From positions 2,294,001 through 2,358,000 of the forward strand of contig JAHRHY010000003.1 of assembly GCA_019671135.1 (NCBI GenBank): DNA of 64,000 nt, read 5' to 3'. Position 1 is the first letter of the stretch. Each line of letters opens with the position of its first letter. Below the pieces are notes generated by a model that was not told the DNA's origin, did not search any database, and worked only from the letters and a program-made list of their open reading frames with translations. Both the position numbers and the translations under genes were made by a program. This DNA is from Linnemannia hyalina. Its lineage: Eukaryota > Mortierellomycota > Mortierellomycetes > Mortierellales > Mortierellaceae. Positions 43,939-55,798 of this stretch are shown here, in pieces.

Positions 43939-46900
43939 TTATTCACGAATTTCCGAATGCCGCAGCTCAATACGCTGTAAGACGTCAATGATCTGCAGAA
44001 AACTCTGTTGTGTTTCCAGGCCGCCCGTAGACTTGAACGAGATACCTCCTCCTCCAGCTTGGTCGACTCCTTCCACTCCGTCTACGGTTGCTTGGGCACT
44101 TTCATTCTCAAGGGTCACAGACATCATAGAAACAGACCGGCCCATCGACACACCATGACCTTGAAATGCACCCTGACTCGTCATAGTAGTATCATCACTG
44201 TTGTCGCCATAGCCGTTATCATCAAAGTCCTGATTGTCGGTTGCGTTTTGTGTTTGGGCAGCCATAAAGTCTCGCAGCAAATCAACCATAGGCACCAAAC
44301 TCTGCTCATGAATCGATTGGTACAGCCGTGTCTCGTTCTCTGGGTTTCCTCCAACAGCACAGCCAAGTAAAAGGGCCAAATAAGCCGCCAGCACTTGGTT
44401 CTCGGTCTATTTTGTTTGAAAGTTGAAACGGCTTTGGTTAGAATTATCCCCAAGGCAGACAAACGCATGAAATATCGAGCGACGTTTCAAGTACCATTTC
44501 GCTTATGGTTGCTTCGGTATTGTAAATCTCGACCAATCGTTCCAAAGCGTCCGTGCTCTTGTCGCACTGACATTCTCGGATAAAGCAATCTCCAATCGCA
44601 TTGCAGTCCAGTCCAATGGCTAATATAAGAGGGAGTAGCGAGTCAGTGCTATTTTCCGTCCTGTCAAAGCGATTGATTTTGGTCAAGTCGTATGCAGCAT
44701 GAGCAACAGAGTGAGAAAAAACATACCTTGGTCGGTTAATTGGTGTCTCCGCCGCACGTTAGTTTCGAGCATATTAATCAGCAATCCGATCGAGAGGAGC
44801 AGAATGTCATACCACCCATTGGCATCATTCTCAATCTTAACCTCCATCACGCTCGGCCGGCTACTCAAAAGCCCCTCAGCCTTCAAAGCAGCCTCCAAAT
44901 CATCCGTCTCATTGCTCATCCTAAACTCGTCACGTTCACGGCGCGAGGGTGTCGCTCCTGGTGTCATCATCTCGAAAGAAAACCCCGAATCCGATCGAGA
45001 CTCGGCTCTTGTCCAGTGTATCCGTTCGACATCGTCCATAAGATCCTGACCTCCGCTCATTGTCGTCGCCATCTCAGTTTCTCCGGGGGTGTAGTTCCGG
45101 CAATGGCCATAGAACTGAATGATGTTTTGGGTCAGCACAGAGATCGATCCGCTCTGGGCTAGGTTTTCGCAGCAGGGTTCAAATCCATTCGTCACATTGA
45201 TCAACAACCGAAGCGCGTGCAGCATCAAGTTCATAGAATCTAAAATAACAGTGCGGAGTAAATTATTAATTGGTCAATTCCATTTTTCGCATCGCTGAAA
45301 CCATCCAAAGATCTGCCATCTGAAAAAGGCGAACGAAGCAAAGACGTACCTGTATGCTGCGGGTATTGAAAGGCGTGCGCACGACACAGTGTGATCAATT
45401 GGACGAAAAGAGGAAACACCCTGGCGTTGTCTGCAAGGACAGTCGCAGGTGTCTTGGAAACAAGTGATAGTCGCTCCAGAATGCACAGACAGTTTTGTAT
45501 CCGGCCAATATCCAGCACGTCTGGCAGAAATACTCCCTAATTATATCAGAAAAGAAAGAAGATATATTAATAATCGGAATCAATTGCTCTTGTCTCAAGT
45601 AATGGCGCAAGGATACCACAAGGTTTGCTTACAGGCGTTGCGGATGGTTGCTTTATCCATGCTAGGTCATCGACCAAGATGTCGATGACGGTGTTGATGA
45701 AGTTTGGGCGTTGCTCAATGAGCGACAGTGTCTCGGCATCCTGAAGAGCAACAGATTCCTCAATGATGCCAGTCATGGTTGAAAGGACAATGGACTTCGC
45801 CAAGACCTTCTGTCCCTTGGTGATAATTCCTGACTGCTTGACAATGTCCTTGAGGTCGTTGTACTACGGTTCATGATATCACCAGAACAATATGTGAAGG
45901 TCAGCATGGTGGAGTGTCTACTCCTTGCAGCAATGTTTACCACTTTTCTCAAGATAATGAGAGTCTCCTCAACTTGCCATAATCAACTCTTGTCGTGCTG
46001 TAGGCATTGTCGCCATCGGGTCAATATCCATGTCCAGACTTTCGATGAGGAGGTCAAGCAAATGATCAATCGAGATAATCTGCCGGCGAATCGTCGTATC
46101 CTGAAAGCCGATTGCAATCATAAGCACTAGGCAAGAAAACACAATCTGGAAGGAGAATAGTCAGCTAACTATTTCACAGCGCGAAATGGAGTCTCGAGGC
46201 GTAACATCACATGTACGAGCGAGTAAGATAATAGTAAAAATAACTTACTGGATCACGATCTGTCCGTATCGTTTCAAAGACGGTGGACATGTAGTTGTGG
46301 AACCTGAACAAGTCCGCAAACTCCAGCTTGAGCATTGACCGTACAAGATCTAGACAGCTACAAAAAGTATTTATCCAAAAGTCAATTGACAGATACTCTG
46401 TTAGATTCATACTTTCAACTTGCCAGTGGCACATATAAACAAACTGCAGTTCAGACACAAGGTGATACATGGAATTCATACCTTGTTCTCCGGATCTTGG
46501 GTCTGTCCTTTGTGCGGATCCCATCCAGAATATACTCGATTTCGTCTCTGAACTGATGGTTCTGGCCTGCCTCTCTCAATTCATGAGAAGCCCTCAACGC
46601 CGCTTGGAGATCCTGTTTTATATCGAGTGGTTTTAGACTTTGTCAATATTTGATAAGATCTCCAAGAAAAAAGTGAGAGTGTGTTGCCACCAGTTTTCTA
46701 TGTGGAGAACTTGATATCGCCCTTACCAATGGTGCGCGTGGGGCAATAGTCGATCCAGCTCTCTTCAGGACTGGCGGCGAATCAAGGTCTGACCCTCCTC
46801 TCTTTAAAATAGGCGAAGAGACAGAAGAAGAACCCCTTGGGAGCGAAGCAGCTGTTGTGTTGGCCTCTGATGGCGAGGGTGGACTGGTGTCCCTGTCCCG

Positions 46901-46978
46901 TTGGCCGACGATACTCCTTTGGCGACCGTAGGTCTGTCGTGGCTTGGGCACTGTGCCTTTTCGAGGCGAAGGCGGCAT
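43939..46978 (-). CDS. WAPL: Cohesin-release factor WAPL (Wapl/Rad61)
   Basis: Nine exons on the minus strand (46727-46978, 46482-46612, 46249-46357, 45978-46145, 45633-45863, 45350-45536, 44727-45239, 44495-44619, 43939-44406) give 727 residues. A short Ser/Pro-rich N-terminus (MPPSPRKGTVPKPRQ) precedes an all-helical WAPL domain: ELREAGQNHQFRDEIEYILD; RTSCLDLVRSMLKLEFADLF; LLLSIGLLINMLETNVRRRH; VLAAYLALLLGCAVGG. A Ser/Met-rich C-terminal stretch follows. WAPL, with Pds5, opens the Smc3-Scc1 gate to unload cohesin. The metazoan FGF-motif N-terminus is missing, as in fungi. Intron 4 (45864-45977) starts with GCAAGT, a GC-AG intron; no GT donor keeps the frame. The start is chosen at the first ATG that opens the basic Ser/Pro segment. 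Confidence 0.9.
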
Positions 46979-47326
46979 CACTAAACGTTCTTTCTCTCTC
47001 GCTCTCTCGTAGTAGTTGATGTTGTGCTGTGTGTGGTTTTCGTTGATATGTGAATTGGGAGGGTGGCGGGAGAACAGACAGGGTGAATGCCACAGGTTTG
47101 TTGAGCAATGGGGGCTGTTCAGACGATCGAGAGAAGAGTGGAGTGAGAGTGTGAGTGCGAGTGTTGGAGCTAAAAAAAACGAACACACGAAAAAAAAGCA
47201 GGCCCTTGTTTTAATCACGTGCAGAAAAAAAGAACAACGAACTGAAAAAGTCGATGCTTGGAGGCACTCTTCACTGTCTCTTTCTCCATCAACACCCTTA
47301 CATCACCTTTTCCATTTCAAGTAACC
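46979..47326. promoter_or_regulatory. Shared divergent promoter of WAPL and the zinc-knuckle gene
   Basis: Only 348 bp separate the two start codons on opposite strands. Short CT-rich leaders border each ATG. No specific site was recognised. Confidence 0.5.
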
Positions 47327-48336
47327 ATGTCAGATTTTATGCGTGGCCTCCAGGCTTTTGAGCGTCTCGTCAAGTCCGACGAAGGCATCCGTGCAGGCTC
47401 TTGCGGCAAGTGTGGAGGAAGTAAGTGCAATGAACAATACTTGGAGTAGAATAAACAGAGGCGCACAGTATTTTTACCCTTGACCCTTGACTGACCGACA
47501 AAGAACGCCCCATCTCATTTAATTAGGTGGCCATTTGACGTACGAGTGCAGGAACCTGATCAAGCTAGATACACCCACAGCAAAGCCAAAGGGCAGCTCC
47601 CGTTTCGGATTCCTCAGGAAACAGGTCCCAGGCGCCGCCTCCCCAACAGCAGCATCTTCGCCAACAGCAGAAGCAGGATCTGACAAGAAGGCGGCCGACT
47701 CGCGGTCGAACAAGGATGAAAAGTCGTTATCGCGTCACAAGAAAAAGAGACGAGGCAGTGGCAGTGATAGTGATTCCGCATCGGATGATTCGGACTCTTC
47801 TTCATCGTCTTCAGGATCAGATTCGGAGGAGGAGCGTAGACGAAGGAAGAGAAAGCACCGATCAACCAAGGAATCATCTTCACGTCATGGCAAAGACAGC
47901 GGCCGTCGAGACGACAAGGATGGCCGGCATCGCCGATCCTCTCGTGATCGTTCAAAGGACAGGAGTGGACGTAGTAGCCGTCATGAACGCTCTTCCAGAT
48001 CATCATATCGTCGTCGTAGTTCGACTTCTCGTTCACCCACCCGCTCTTCAAGGTATGCTACATGTACTGGACTGAATGCACCCAACACTTTAGGATATGA
48101 TTGAACATCTTACAGATCCATTAACAAGTATTTTTATTTGCATTGTGTTTCACAACAGACGTGACAAGGAGGCATCCAAGAAGAGCAGGTCTGATTCGCG
48201 CTCGCCAAGGACCTCTAGAGGACGATCGCGCACTCCTCCACCGATGCGTGCCCCAACTGCTCCAGTCCAACACCGACGCAAGGCGTGGGGCGGATCAAGA
48301 TCAAAATCGCGCTCTAGATCTCCCTCGAGGCAATGA
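47327..48336 (+). CDS. SREK1IP1-like CCHC zinc-knuckle protein with RS-rich tail
   Basis: Exons 47327-47420, 47527-48052 and 48159-48336 give 265 residues. The zinc knuckle spans the first junction: CGKCGGSGHLTYEC (C-x2-C-x4-H-x4-C) followed by RNLIKLD. This closely follows the N-terminus of human SREK1IP1 (P18SRP), a partner of an SR-type splicing regulator. Next come a Ser/Asp/Glu block, Arg/Lys-rich stretches and a long Arg-Ser dipeptide region ending SRSKSRSRSPSRQ, typical of nuclear-speckle splicing proteins phosphorylated by SR kinases. The animal protein is shorter (~155 aa); the extra length is all RS/KR low complexity. The role in pre-mRNA splicing is inferred. Confidence 0.88.
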
Positions 48337-51300
48337 GTAGTTTACCTTGCCGCGCGCTACCAGAGTCGCCACCATGAATTGATATTATATGACAAAATAA
48401 TAAAGGAAGTCGATAGTGCCAATTACTAGATAACGATTGTGAAATAAAGTGTTGCCTGTTTTTGCAGAATCTTCGCAAGATGTACAAGTGATAATTGACA
48501 CAGCATGTTTGGAACTGATGGATCCGGGTGTTGATCAACCGAATACTTGGGTTGCGCCATCAAGTTGTTTCATGCCCTTTTCATCATCTAACTTTCTAAC
48601 CCACGGATTCAACTTGAGTGTCCACATTACACACTGTCTACGTACCATTACGCTCCGTCTTTGTCCTGGATCCACATCTGACTTGGTCATCTTTGAACAG
48701 AAAGGTCGTAAAAAGCAAGTCCCAAGCATCGTACGTGCTCTCTTGTGTACCCCACAAGCTAATGAGATCATGCATCCTGCACGATATTTTGAGAGATCTA
48801 TTCAAAAGACCATCGCGCATTTGCACTTGCCACTAGTGTGCCCTTTGTCCTCGCGAGGTTTTTTTATGTTCTCCGCTCGAAATCATCACCGATTACTCAT
48901 GGGTGCTGTGCAAACGAACTTGACTTGAAATGATGTTAGGTATCCCACGTTAGTGAGGTGGTAGTACAAACGACGAGCAAGCAAAAAAAAACAGGGCTCA
49001 ACATAGATGATTGACATTGTTGCTCCATACCACTTGTACTTTTGCACATTTAAAAAGGGAGACCAACACACATCTAAACTTGTTCGGCCTCCTCCCCCGA
49101 TACGCCCATGGTCCTTTGCATCAAGCCTTTTTTGGGTTCTTTGTATGGACTAGCTGTTATCTGAACTTATGAGGGGCGAGAGTGTTCTGTTATAGAGGCA
49201 GCAACTCTCACGCAACGCCGCCATACTTTAATGCGATGTAAACTCTATCGGTCTATCGGAGCCTCACAGTAAGGGCAAGAAAAGGAAAAGATGCTCTCGC
49301 TCAACTCTCTTTTACATCGATTGTCGCCATTTCTGAACCAAAGGCCAATCCTGTCGAGTTTTGTACAGTACCTTCAAGGAGAGGTTAGCACCACCAACCC
49401 GCACACCCGTCCCCTATGAACAGAGCAGGGTGGTCTTCCCTCCTTTGAAAGAATGAATTGAGCTCTAGACCAAAAAAAGCTTTCAACCTATTTTTTGACC
49501 AGAACCCACTCGGCTCTCCTTCTCTCGCTCTCCCTCTTTCTTTAGTTCGAAATCCCACCCCAGGAGCCTGGCCTTCGCTCCCTGTTCATTTTTATATCTC
49601 CTTCTTTATCCTGAATAATGAACTACTAATGTCAGGGCCAAAGCGCCTCCTCAGAACTAGACTAGGCCGACCTTTTTTTTTTTTCCTCCGCCTTCGCAAT
49701 TATCTCTCCGAGAGAGAGTCGTCCAATTTTTTTGTATCTACTCTTCGTACCTTCTTCAAAACACCAACAAACAACAATGAAAATTATGAATCATTTTCCA
49801 ACCTCCCAAAGATACAGGCACCCTAACCCAAAATTTGTAGTTCTTGTTCTTGTGATGAGGATCGAGTGTGTCGATAAATGAACAAGGCATTAAAAAAACA
49901 AGGGGGGACAGGTGAGAAGGTAGGAAAAGTAAATTGCGGTGCAAAGATTTTTTTTATATGTTCATGTAATGGAAGGGAGAGAAAACGTTAATGCAGTATG
50001 AGGTTATGAGTACAATTGGTCCTGTTCAGAGAGTGCTCTGAAGACATCTGAGTGAGCGATCAGCAGGGCAAGATTGCCCCTTCTCTTGTTGTTTTGATAG
50101 AGTGGGGGGTATGGAAAGTGGGGAAATGGGGTACGCCTTAAAACAAACAAAAGGGATAGAAAGACAAACAAAGTAAAACAAACACACAGACGGTATCTGT
50201 ATGTACCGAACAGACAATGCGATTTGGGCGTTTTCTCACTCTCTCCAAGTCAAAGGCTATGCCTTGGCTGTCTTAGTCTCTGCAAGTAGAATTTCAGGCG
50301 ACAACCATGCGTTTGTGAATCCATTCCAAGTTCCGTCGAAATGCAGAGAAGTAAGTCAGCCAGTCAGCAGGCAGGGGGGGGCAGGGGTATTGAAACTCAC
50401 CTCAAACCAATCAAAAAGAGCTTGTTGCTAAGTTGTTGCTGATAGTGGTTATGAACAAAGAAAGACTCGCCATCGTATCGGAGAAAAAAGAAAAGGGCGA
50501 TGACCCTGAAAAATCCATATAATGGCACATCATCACCATGATACATGGCATTGCGGTTTCAATGACTTGTGTTTCTGTTTGGTGCTCAAGTAAACCGAGC
50601 CTTGATGTTAATATTAAAAGAAAGAAAGAAAGAAGAAAGAGGAAAGAAGAAAGGAACAGAGGCGATACCATGATAGTTTTTTTGCCCTCCAGCCGTTTTT
50701 TTCACACTCTATTATCGCCTTGAAAATAAAATTCAGGCACCAGTCGTTTGAGTACAGAGGAGTGAGTTGAGTTGAAGTGTGAGCATTCGAGACCCAAATG
50801 GAAGGGTGAAAAGAGAGGCGAGTCAACCGTTGTATGAACCCAACGGCAAAGAACACAACAACCAACAACTGTTATCGCCCCTCCCCTTTGTCGCGATCTT
50901 TGCATGATACGAACACACCATCATATGTATCCTGCCCATCGCACTCTCATTCATCCCCCCATTTGCCCTGTCTCCTTCCTCTTTCCTTTCCTTTTTCCTC
51001 TTCTTTCCTCGTTCTGGTCCTTCCCTCCTTCCCTCCTCCTTCCCTCTCGCCTTCTCTCCCCCCTCTCACTCTCACCTCCACTCTTACTTTCGCCTCCCTC
51101 TTCATCTCGCCACTTCCACCCACTGTCCATTACTTCCATCTGTCATTACTCCTTCCTCATCCCTTGCACACCTCCGACAACCCCATCACCTATTTTATAT
51201 TTCATTTTTTACATATCATTTTTTACCTTGCGCCCTCTTACTTTCATTGTCTCATCCTTACTCTTTTTTTTCCGCACAGCTCGAATAACGCTACGTTTTT
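48337..51300. other. Largest gene-poor interval
   Basis: No recognisable gene in 3 kb. A 159-codon open frame at 48449-48928 (+) has no family I know and no leader or splice context. The right end (50930-51300) is a pyrimidine tract that begins the Kelch-BTB leader, ending in (CA)n at 51300-51320. Confidence 0.5.
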
Positions 51301-51321
51301 CACACACACACACACACACAG

Positions 51322-51900
51322 GTAAGCAGCTCATCTGTAATCCTTCTCTCATCTCTTTCTTTTTTTTTTACTCATCCCTGGTAGCCTTACTATTTTTCCC
51401 TGCAAAAAGTAGTAATAACGAGGAAAAGAACGGAAGAAGGAGGATTATTGATTGTGAAAACGCTGAAAGGGGGAGGGGTTGGCGATAGAGCAGAAAAGCA
51501 ATCGTATGAGGGGAGAAGAGGGAGGAAGATCAATCTGCGATAATTAGGCTGCTCTTTTGTCTCAATATTCGAGCACACCATATTAGCCAGAAACATCTGC
51601 CATTTCACTTTTCTTTAGTCCATCTCTCTCTCGCCTCCCCCTATTGTTCTATTTCCCTTTCCTTTAGTTAATCTTTTTCAATGCGCGTTAAACCTCGATA
51701 TCCATGCCGCTGGCTGGAGCAAAGCGGATCAGCATTCGGCGGTTCATTCCCTTAGATGAAGGGAAAAAAACTCGGCCTGGACAGGAGCCCTGCTCTCCGA
51801 AAACGGTTCTCCGCTGTCGATTTGGTCGTACCAGATGGTCAAGGCTATTGTTTGCTAACGTTCCCACCGCTCTCTTTTTCTCTTCATCGCTGCTTTCTAG
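51322..51900 (+). other. Probable 5'-UTR intron of the Kelch-BTB gene
   Basis: A (CA)n run ends in CACAG, followed by donor GTAAGC at 51322. At the far side a branch-point match TGCTAAC (51853-51859) precedes a pyrimidine tract and the acceptor TTTCTAG at 51900. Splicing here removes the upstream in-frame ATG at 51756 and leaves a 143-nt leader before the ATG at 52044. Confidence 0.6.
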
Positions 51901-52043
51901 ATAACGACACTTATTCTTTGGGAACACAAGAAAAAAAAACCAATTGGAGTCCTTATTTGTCACCGATCGAGAACCGACCTTCTGCACAGGACACCTCCAC
52001 AACCACCTTACCAGTCTCAGTTCTCAGCCATACCTCATTCACC

Positions 52044-54692
52044 ATGCCAGCACCAGCACCAGGACTCCAGTCCATTTCGGACCTGACCACAACCTCCCGC
52101 ATCACCACAGGGGATATCCCCCCTCCCCTGGTCGGAGCAACTATGACAATCGTCGACGACAAGCTGTATCTCTTTGGTGGTCGTTTGATCCAAAGCCGTT
52201 TGATGACAAACGCTCTCTACATCCTTCACCTGGAAGAGTTCCGCTGGGAGAATGTCTCCGAGATCGTCAATGTGCTCCCCCCACAGGCCGCTGTCGGCGA
52301 CCCAGGCGCCGAGGACGAGAACGAAAAGTCGGCTCCTCCAGCAGAGAGATACTTCCATTCCGCCAACGCCTACAAGAACATGATCGTGTTTTTCGGAGGA
52401 ATGGGTCCAGCCCCTGGTTCGGCCGAGGGTCAGCAGCAGGATCTGGTGGTCTTTGACGATATCAAGGTGCTCGATCTCGAGCTCCTTCAGTGGCGGCAGG
52501 TCCGCATTCCTTCGTCGCCCCATGCACCCAAACCCCGCTACGCCCATCTCTCCAGCATCTCTGGCAACAAATTGGTCGTGATTGGCGGTCAGGACATTGG
52601 AAACCAGTATATTGAGGAGATCAACGTGCTCGACCTCGATGGTTGGCAGTGGGTCTCTTCCATGCCCTTTGATAAGCACTGTGGCTCTTACCGCTCAATT
52701 GCTGTCAGTGGCAGTGGTCAGGGAACCACCATCCCCCAGATCGGAAGCGAAGTTGATCAGGCTTCGGCCAACTCCCTCTCACCTACCACCGACGGCTTCC
52801 CCACATCGTACCTCCGCAAGGCATCCTCCAACACCTCCCTTCACTATACACCCTCATTGCGCAAGAGTGCGTCCAACTTGGCCTTACCCAAGAAGGGCGG
52901 TCCCATGTCGCGCCTTTCTGGAGGACCTGGCAGCTTTGGCAGCTCGCCCCCAAAGGAGCAACGCTCGTCTATTTATCGCTTGTCGACATTGATGACCTCG
53001 ACCACCCCTGTTCAACAAGAGGAGCACCCCGTCTACCTCTACTCCAACTTCAACTTTACCGATGTCAAGCGAGAGCTCCAGGTCTTGACCCCACCTGGTT
53101 TCCAGGTCCAGGACCACTCCCAGTCCATGTCTGGCAACCTCTTGCCTCCTGGTCTCCGTTTCCCTACCGGCGCCATTGCTGGGCAGCACCTGTTGCTCTC
53201 TGGAACATACCTGACCAGCACACAGCAATCTTTCAGCATCTGGTCGCTAAACCTTTCCAGTTTGGTCTGGACTCGTATCGACACTGGCTCCGTTTTCAAC
53301 TCGGGATCATGGAACCGTGGATTGTTGCTTGAGGGCTCAAACGCTTATTTAGTTTTTGGAAACAAGACCCGCAATCTCGCTGACGACTACCAGAACCGTC
53401 AGACCAACTTTGAGCATGTCTCGATTGTTGATTTGGAGGCATTCGGCATCTACCAGCACCCACCCACCACCATGACCCAGACAGCTCAGGAGCTCGGCCT
53501 TGGACTCTTGAATGACCCCTCGATGGCCGATTTTGAGATTCTAACCATTGACAATCAGCGCATCCCCGTCAACTCGGTGATCCTCTCTGCGCGATGGCCG
53601 TACTTTGGGGCGCTTCTCAGGGAACAGGAGGAACAGGACGCAGCAGCAGCAGCAGCAGCAACTCCCGGGGACGGGGACGTCAAGGAGAATGACGCCACTC
53701 TATTCTCAAAGAGGACGCTGTCGCTGCCAGAGCCATACACCATTGTCCTAGCCTTCCTCCAATATCTCTACACTGATCACCTGGTCACTGCACAACAACA
53801 TCATTCCCAGGTCCTCTCACAGCTGTTACTCCTGGCTGATATGTATGGCTTGGACCGCCTCCGGGATCTCGCCACACACGCCCTTCACCAGATGCTCAAC
53901 ATGTCGACAGCGGCCATGGTCTACGAGACCGCAGCCCTTTCTCAGCAGACCGGACTTCAGATCCGGTCGTTGAAGGTGATGATTGCGGCCAAGAAGATGC
54001 TCCAACAGCAGCAGCTCAAGCTTCAACAGCAACAGGCACAGAGCCAGAGCATTTCAGCCGAACATGCATGGCGTTCGGGTGAACATTCAGAAGGAAACCC
54101 CTACTCCTCTAACGGCTCGTACATGTCACAACAACAAAACATCCACGGAATCTTCCAACCCTCCCCTCCTCCACCACTCTCACCCGGATCCTCTATCGGC
54201 AACCCATCATCGCCCGACTTCCGTCGTGGATCCGTTACATCGCAGAACACTGGTCTCCCTCATATGGTCAGGAATCGCGGTTCGTTGTTGGGAGCGATGC
54301 CCCCTCAACACTGGAACACTGAACCCCTGACTCCTCCCCCGGCTTCGCCACCACCCCCAGCAGCTATGCCATCACAGTCCACGCCGACCATCAAACAGTC
54401 CTTCTTCTCCTTCCCTGGATCCAAGAGCAAGGCCGCTGCCGCTGCAGCAGCCGCCGCCGCCGCGTCCAACCCTCCACCCATGTCTGCACCCCTGGCGCCA
54501 CCACCATCGGATGCGGCGTCGATCCGTAGCGGCAAGAGCGGCGCGTCGTCAGGATCGGATCTATCGCCCGCAGACAAGAAGAAGCAAGATGAGGCACACA
54601 AGCGAGAAGTGATGCAGCGGCTAATGGAAGGCAGCTTGGGTAACTCTGTCTTTAGCGGTGGAGCAGGAGGATTCGCCATGGGCAGCTTTTAA
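52044..54692 (+). CDS. Kelch-repeat BTB-domain protein
   Basis: A single coding exon of 882 residues. The frame is open further upstream, but that part falls within a likely leader intron; ATG 52044 has a good context (CACCATGCC). Kelch blades occupy ~residues 20-230 (DDKLYLFGGRL, NMIVFFGGM, NKLVVIGGQDIG) and probably 340-470 (GQHLLLSGTYL, AYLVFGNKTRN). The BTB/POZ fold follows at ~495-620 (ADFEILTIDNQRIPVNSVIL, FLQYLYTDHL, LLLLADMYGLDRLRDLATHA), then a BACK-like helix and a Gln-rich, Pro-rich and poly-Ala tail. Kelch-before-BTB order is seen in fungal Ral2-like and animal LZTR1-like proteins, which act on Ras or as Cul3 adaptors. Which applies here cannot be told from sequence. Confidence 0.92.
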   Translation: MPAPAPGLQSISDLTTTSRITTGDIPPPLVGATMTIVDDKLYLFGGRLIQSRLMTNALYILHLEEFRWENVSEIVNVLPPQAAVGDPGAEDENEKSAPPAERYFHSANAYKNMIVFFGGMGPAPGSAEGQQQDLVVFDDIKVLDLELLQWRQVRIPSSPHAPKPRYAHLSSISGNKLVVIGGQDIGNQYIEEINVLDLDGWQWVSSMPFDKHCGSYRSIAVSGSGQGTTIPQIGSEVDQASANSLSPTTDGFPTSYLRKASSNTSLHYTPSLRKSASNLALPKKGGPMSRLSGGPGSFGSSPPKEQRSSIYRLSTLMTSTTPVQQEEHPVYLYSNFNFTDVKRELQVLTPPGFQVQDHSQSMSGNLLPPGLRFPTGAIAGQHLLLSGTYLTSTQQSFSIWSLNLSSLVWTRIDTGSVFNSGSWNRGLLLEGSNAYLVFGNKTRNLADDYQNRQTNFEHVSIVDLEAFGIYQHPPTTMTQTAQELGLGLLNDPSMADFEILTIDNQRIPVNSVILSARWPYFGALLREQEEQDAAAAAAATPGDGDVKENDATLFSKRTLSLPEPYTIVLAFLQYLYTDHLVTAQQHHSQVLSQLLLLADMYGLDRLRDLATHALHQMLNMSTAAMVYETAALSQQTGLQIRSLKVMIAAKKMLQQQQLKLQQQQAQSQSISAEHAWRSGEHSEGNPYSSNGSYMSQQQNIHGIFQPSPPPPLSPGSSIGNPSSPDFRRGSVTSQNTGLPHMVRNRGSLLGAMPPQHWNTEPLTPPPASPPPPAAMPSQSTPTIKQSFFSFPGSKSKAAAAAAAAAAASNPPPMSAPLAPPPSDAASIRSGKSGASSGSDLSPADKKKQDEAHKREVMQRLMEGSLGNSVFSGGAGGFAMGSF

Positions 54693-55798
54693 TTATTCAC
54701 GATAATCCATAGACGAACAACAACATACATCTCTTTCCTTTCCTTCATGCACCTTGTTACGATAATCATAAACACTATTTTTTCATGCCAATTCATTTTT
54801 TTTCTTTGCCCTGAAGGAACAACAGAGCGTGTGTAACGAGCACCAATGACGAGATAATTCGTCTTTTAGGGTATTCATCTCATTGTACACTGCGGGCTCT
54901 TTTGACTGAGTGAGTTTGTCACCCCATGCACTTTCTTGATAAAGAGGGCGACGAGGAAAAGGATAGGAAACAGGAAAGAGGTTGAATGGCGATTCTAGGC
55001 AAAAGTATGCCAAAACCTTTTATGATAGATGGAGCACGGATGAGTTCTTGAAAACAGTAACATGTGTCAGGTGATCTGGCGCCTAGGTGGTGAGTACCAG
55101 TTCCGTGATTTTCATAGGACAAAAAAAAAGAAGAGGCGCGTGGATCCGGCAGATCGGCGATGATGGATAGGGAATTCCTGATCCATAGGGATGTGTTGCA
55201 TTGGGATTGGCACTTTTAGCATGTTGGCTGCAAGGTCATACATATCACATTCCTGTAGTCATCTTTTGCTTGTGGCGTGCAGTTTGCAGGTGTTCAGGTC
55301 GGTGGCCAATCAACTGCCGCTTGTTTCATGCAAAAAAAGGCCAACCAGTTCAATTTGACAGGCCACGAATCGTCTCGCTGCAGACACGCACAGGCCGGTG
55401 GAAAGGGAAATCGTGCCCTCCCTGTGCTCCTGAGTGAACGAACGGGTGCGTATTCCTGCAAGTGCTTGATGCACTACACCCAAAATCTCTAATAAGGCTT
55501 TTGATTTTCTCATTTTTTTTATTTTTTTTTTCACTCAACACTCACTCCCTCACACTACATCTTCTTTTTCTACAGCCCCTTTTTTCTTTTCCTCTCCTTC
55601 ACACCACTCTCTTCTTTTCTCTCACCTGTTCCTTCTTTACCTCACTTTTCACGTTCTCCATTCTCTCCTCGTTGTACGCTCATTCCACTTTCTCATTCAC
55701 CTCCGTTTTTAGCTTCGTTCTTTTCGCGCCAAGTCTAAAAAATATTAATCTCGCAGTCACCCCCCCACAACACGCTTGCACAAACATTACAACACACG
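54693..55798. other. Intergenic with pyrimidine-rich leader
   Basis: No gene supported. 55500-55790 is a T/C-rich leader of the ATP-grasp gene, ending in A/C-rich sequence directly before its ATG. Confidence 0.55.
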
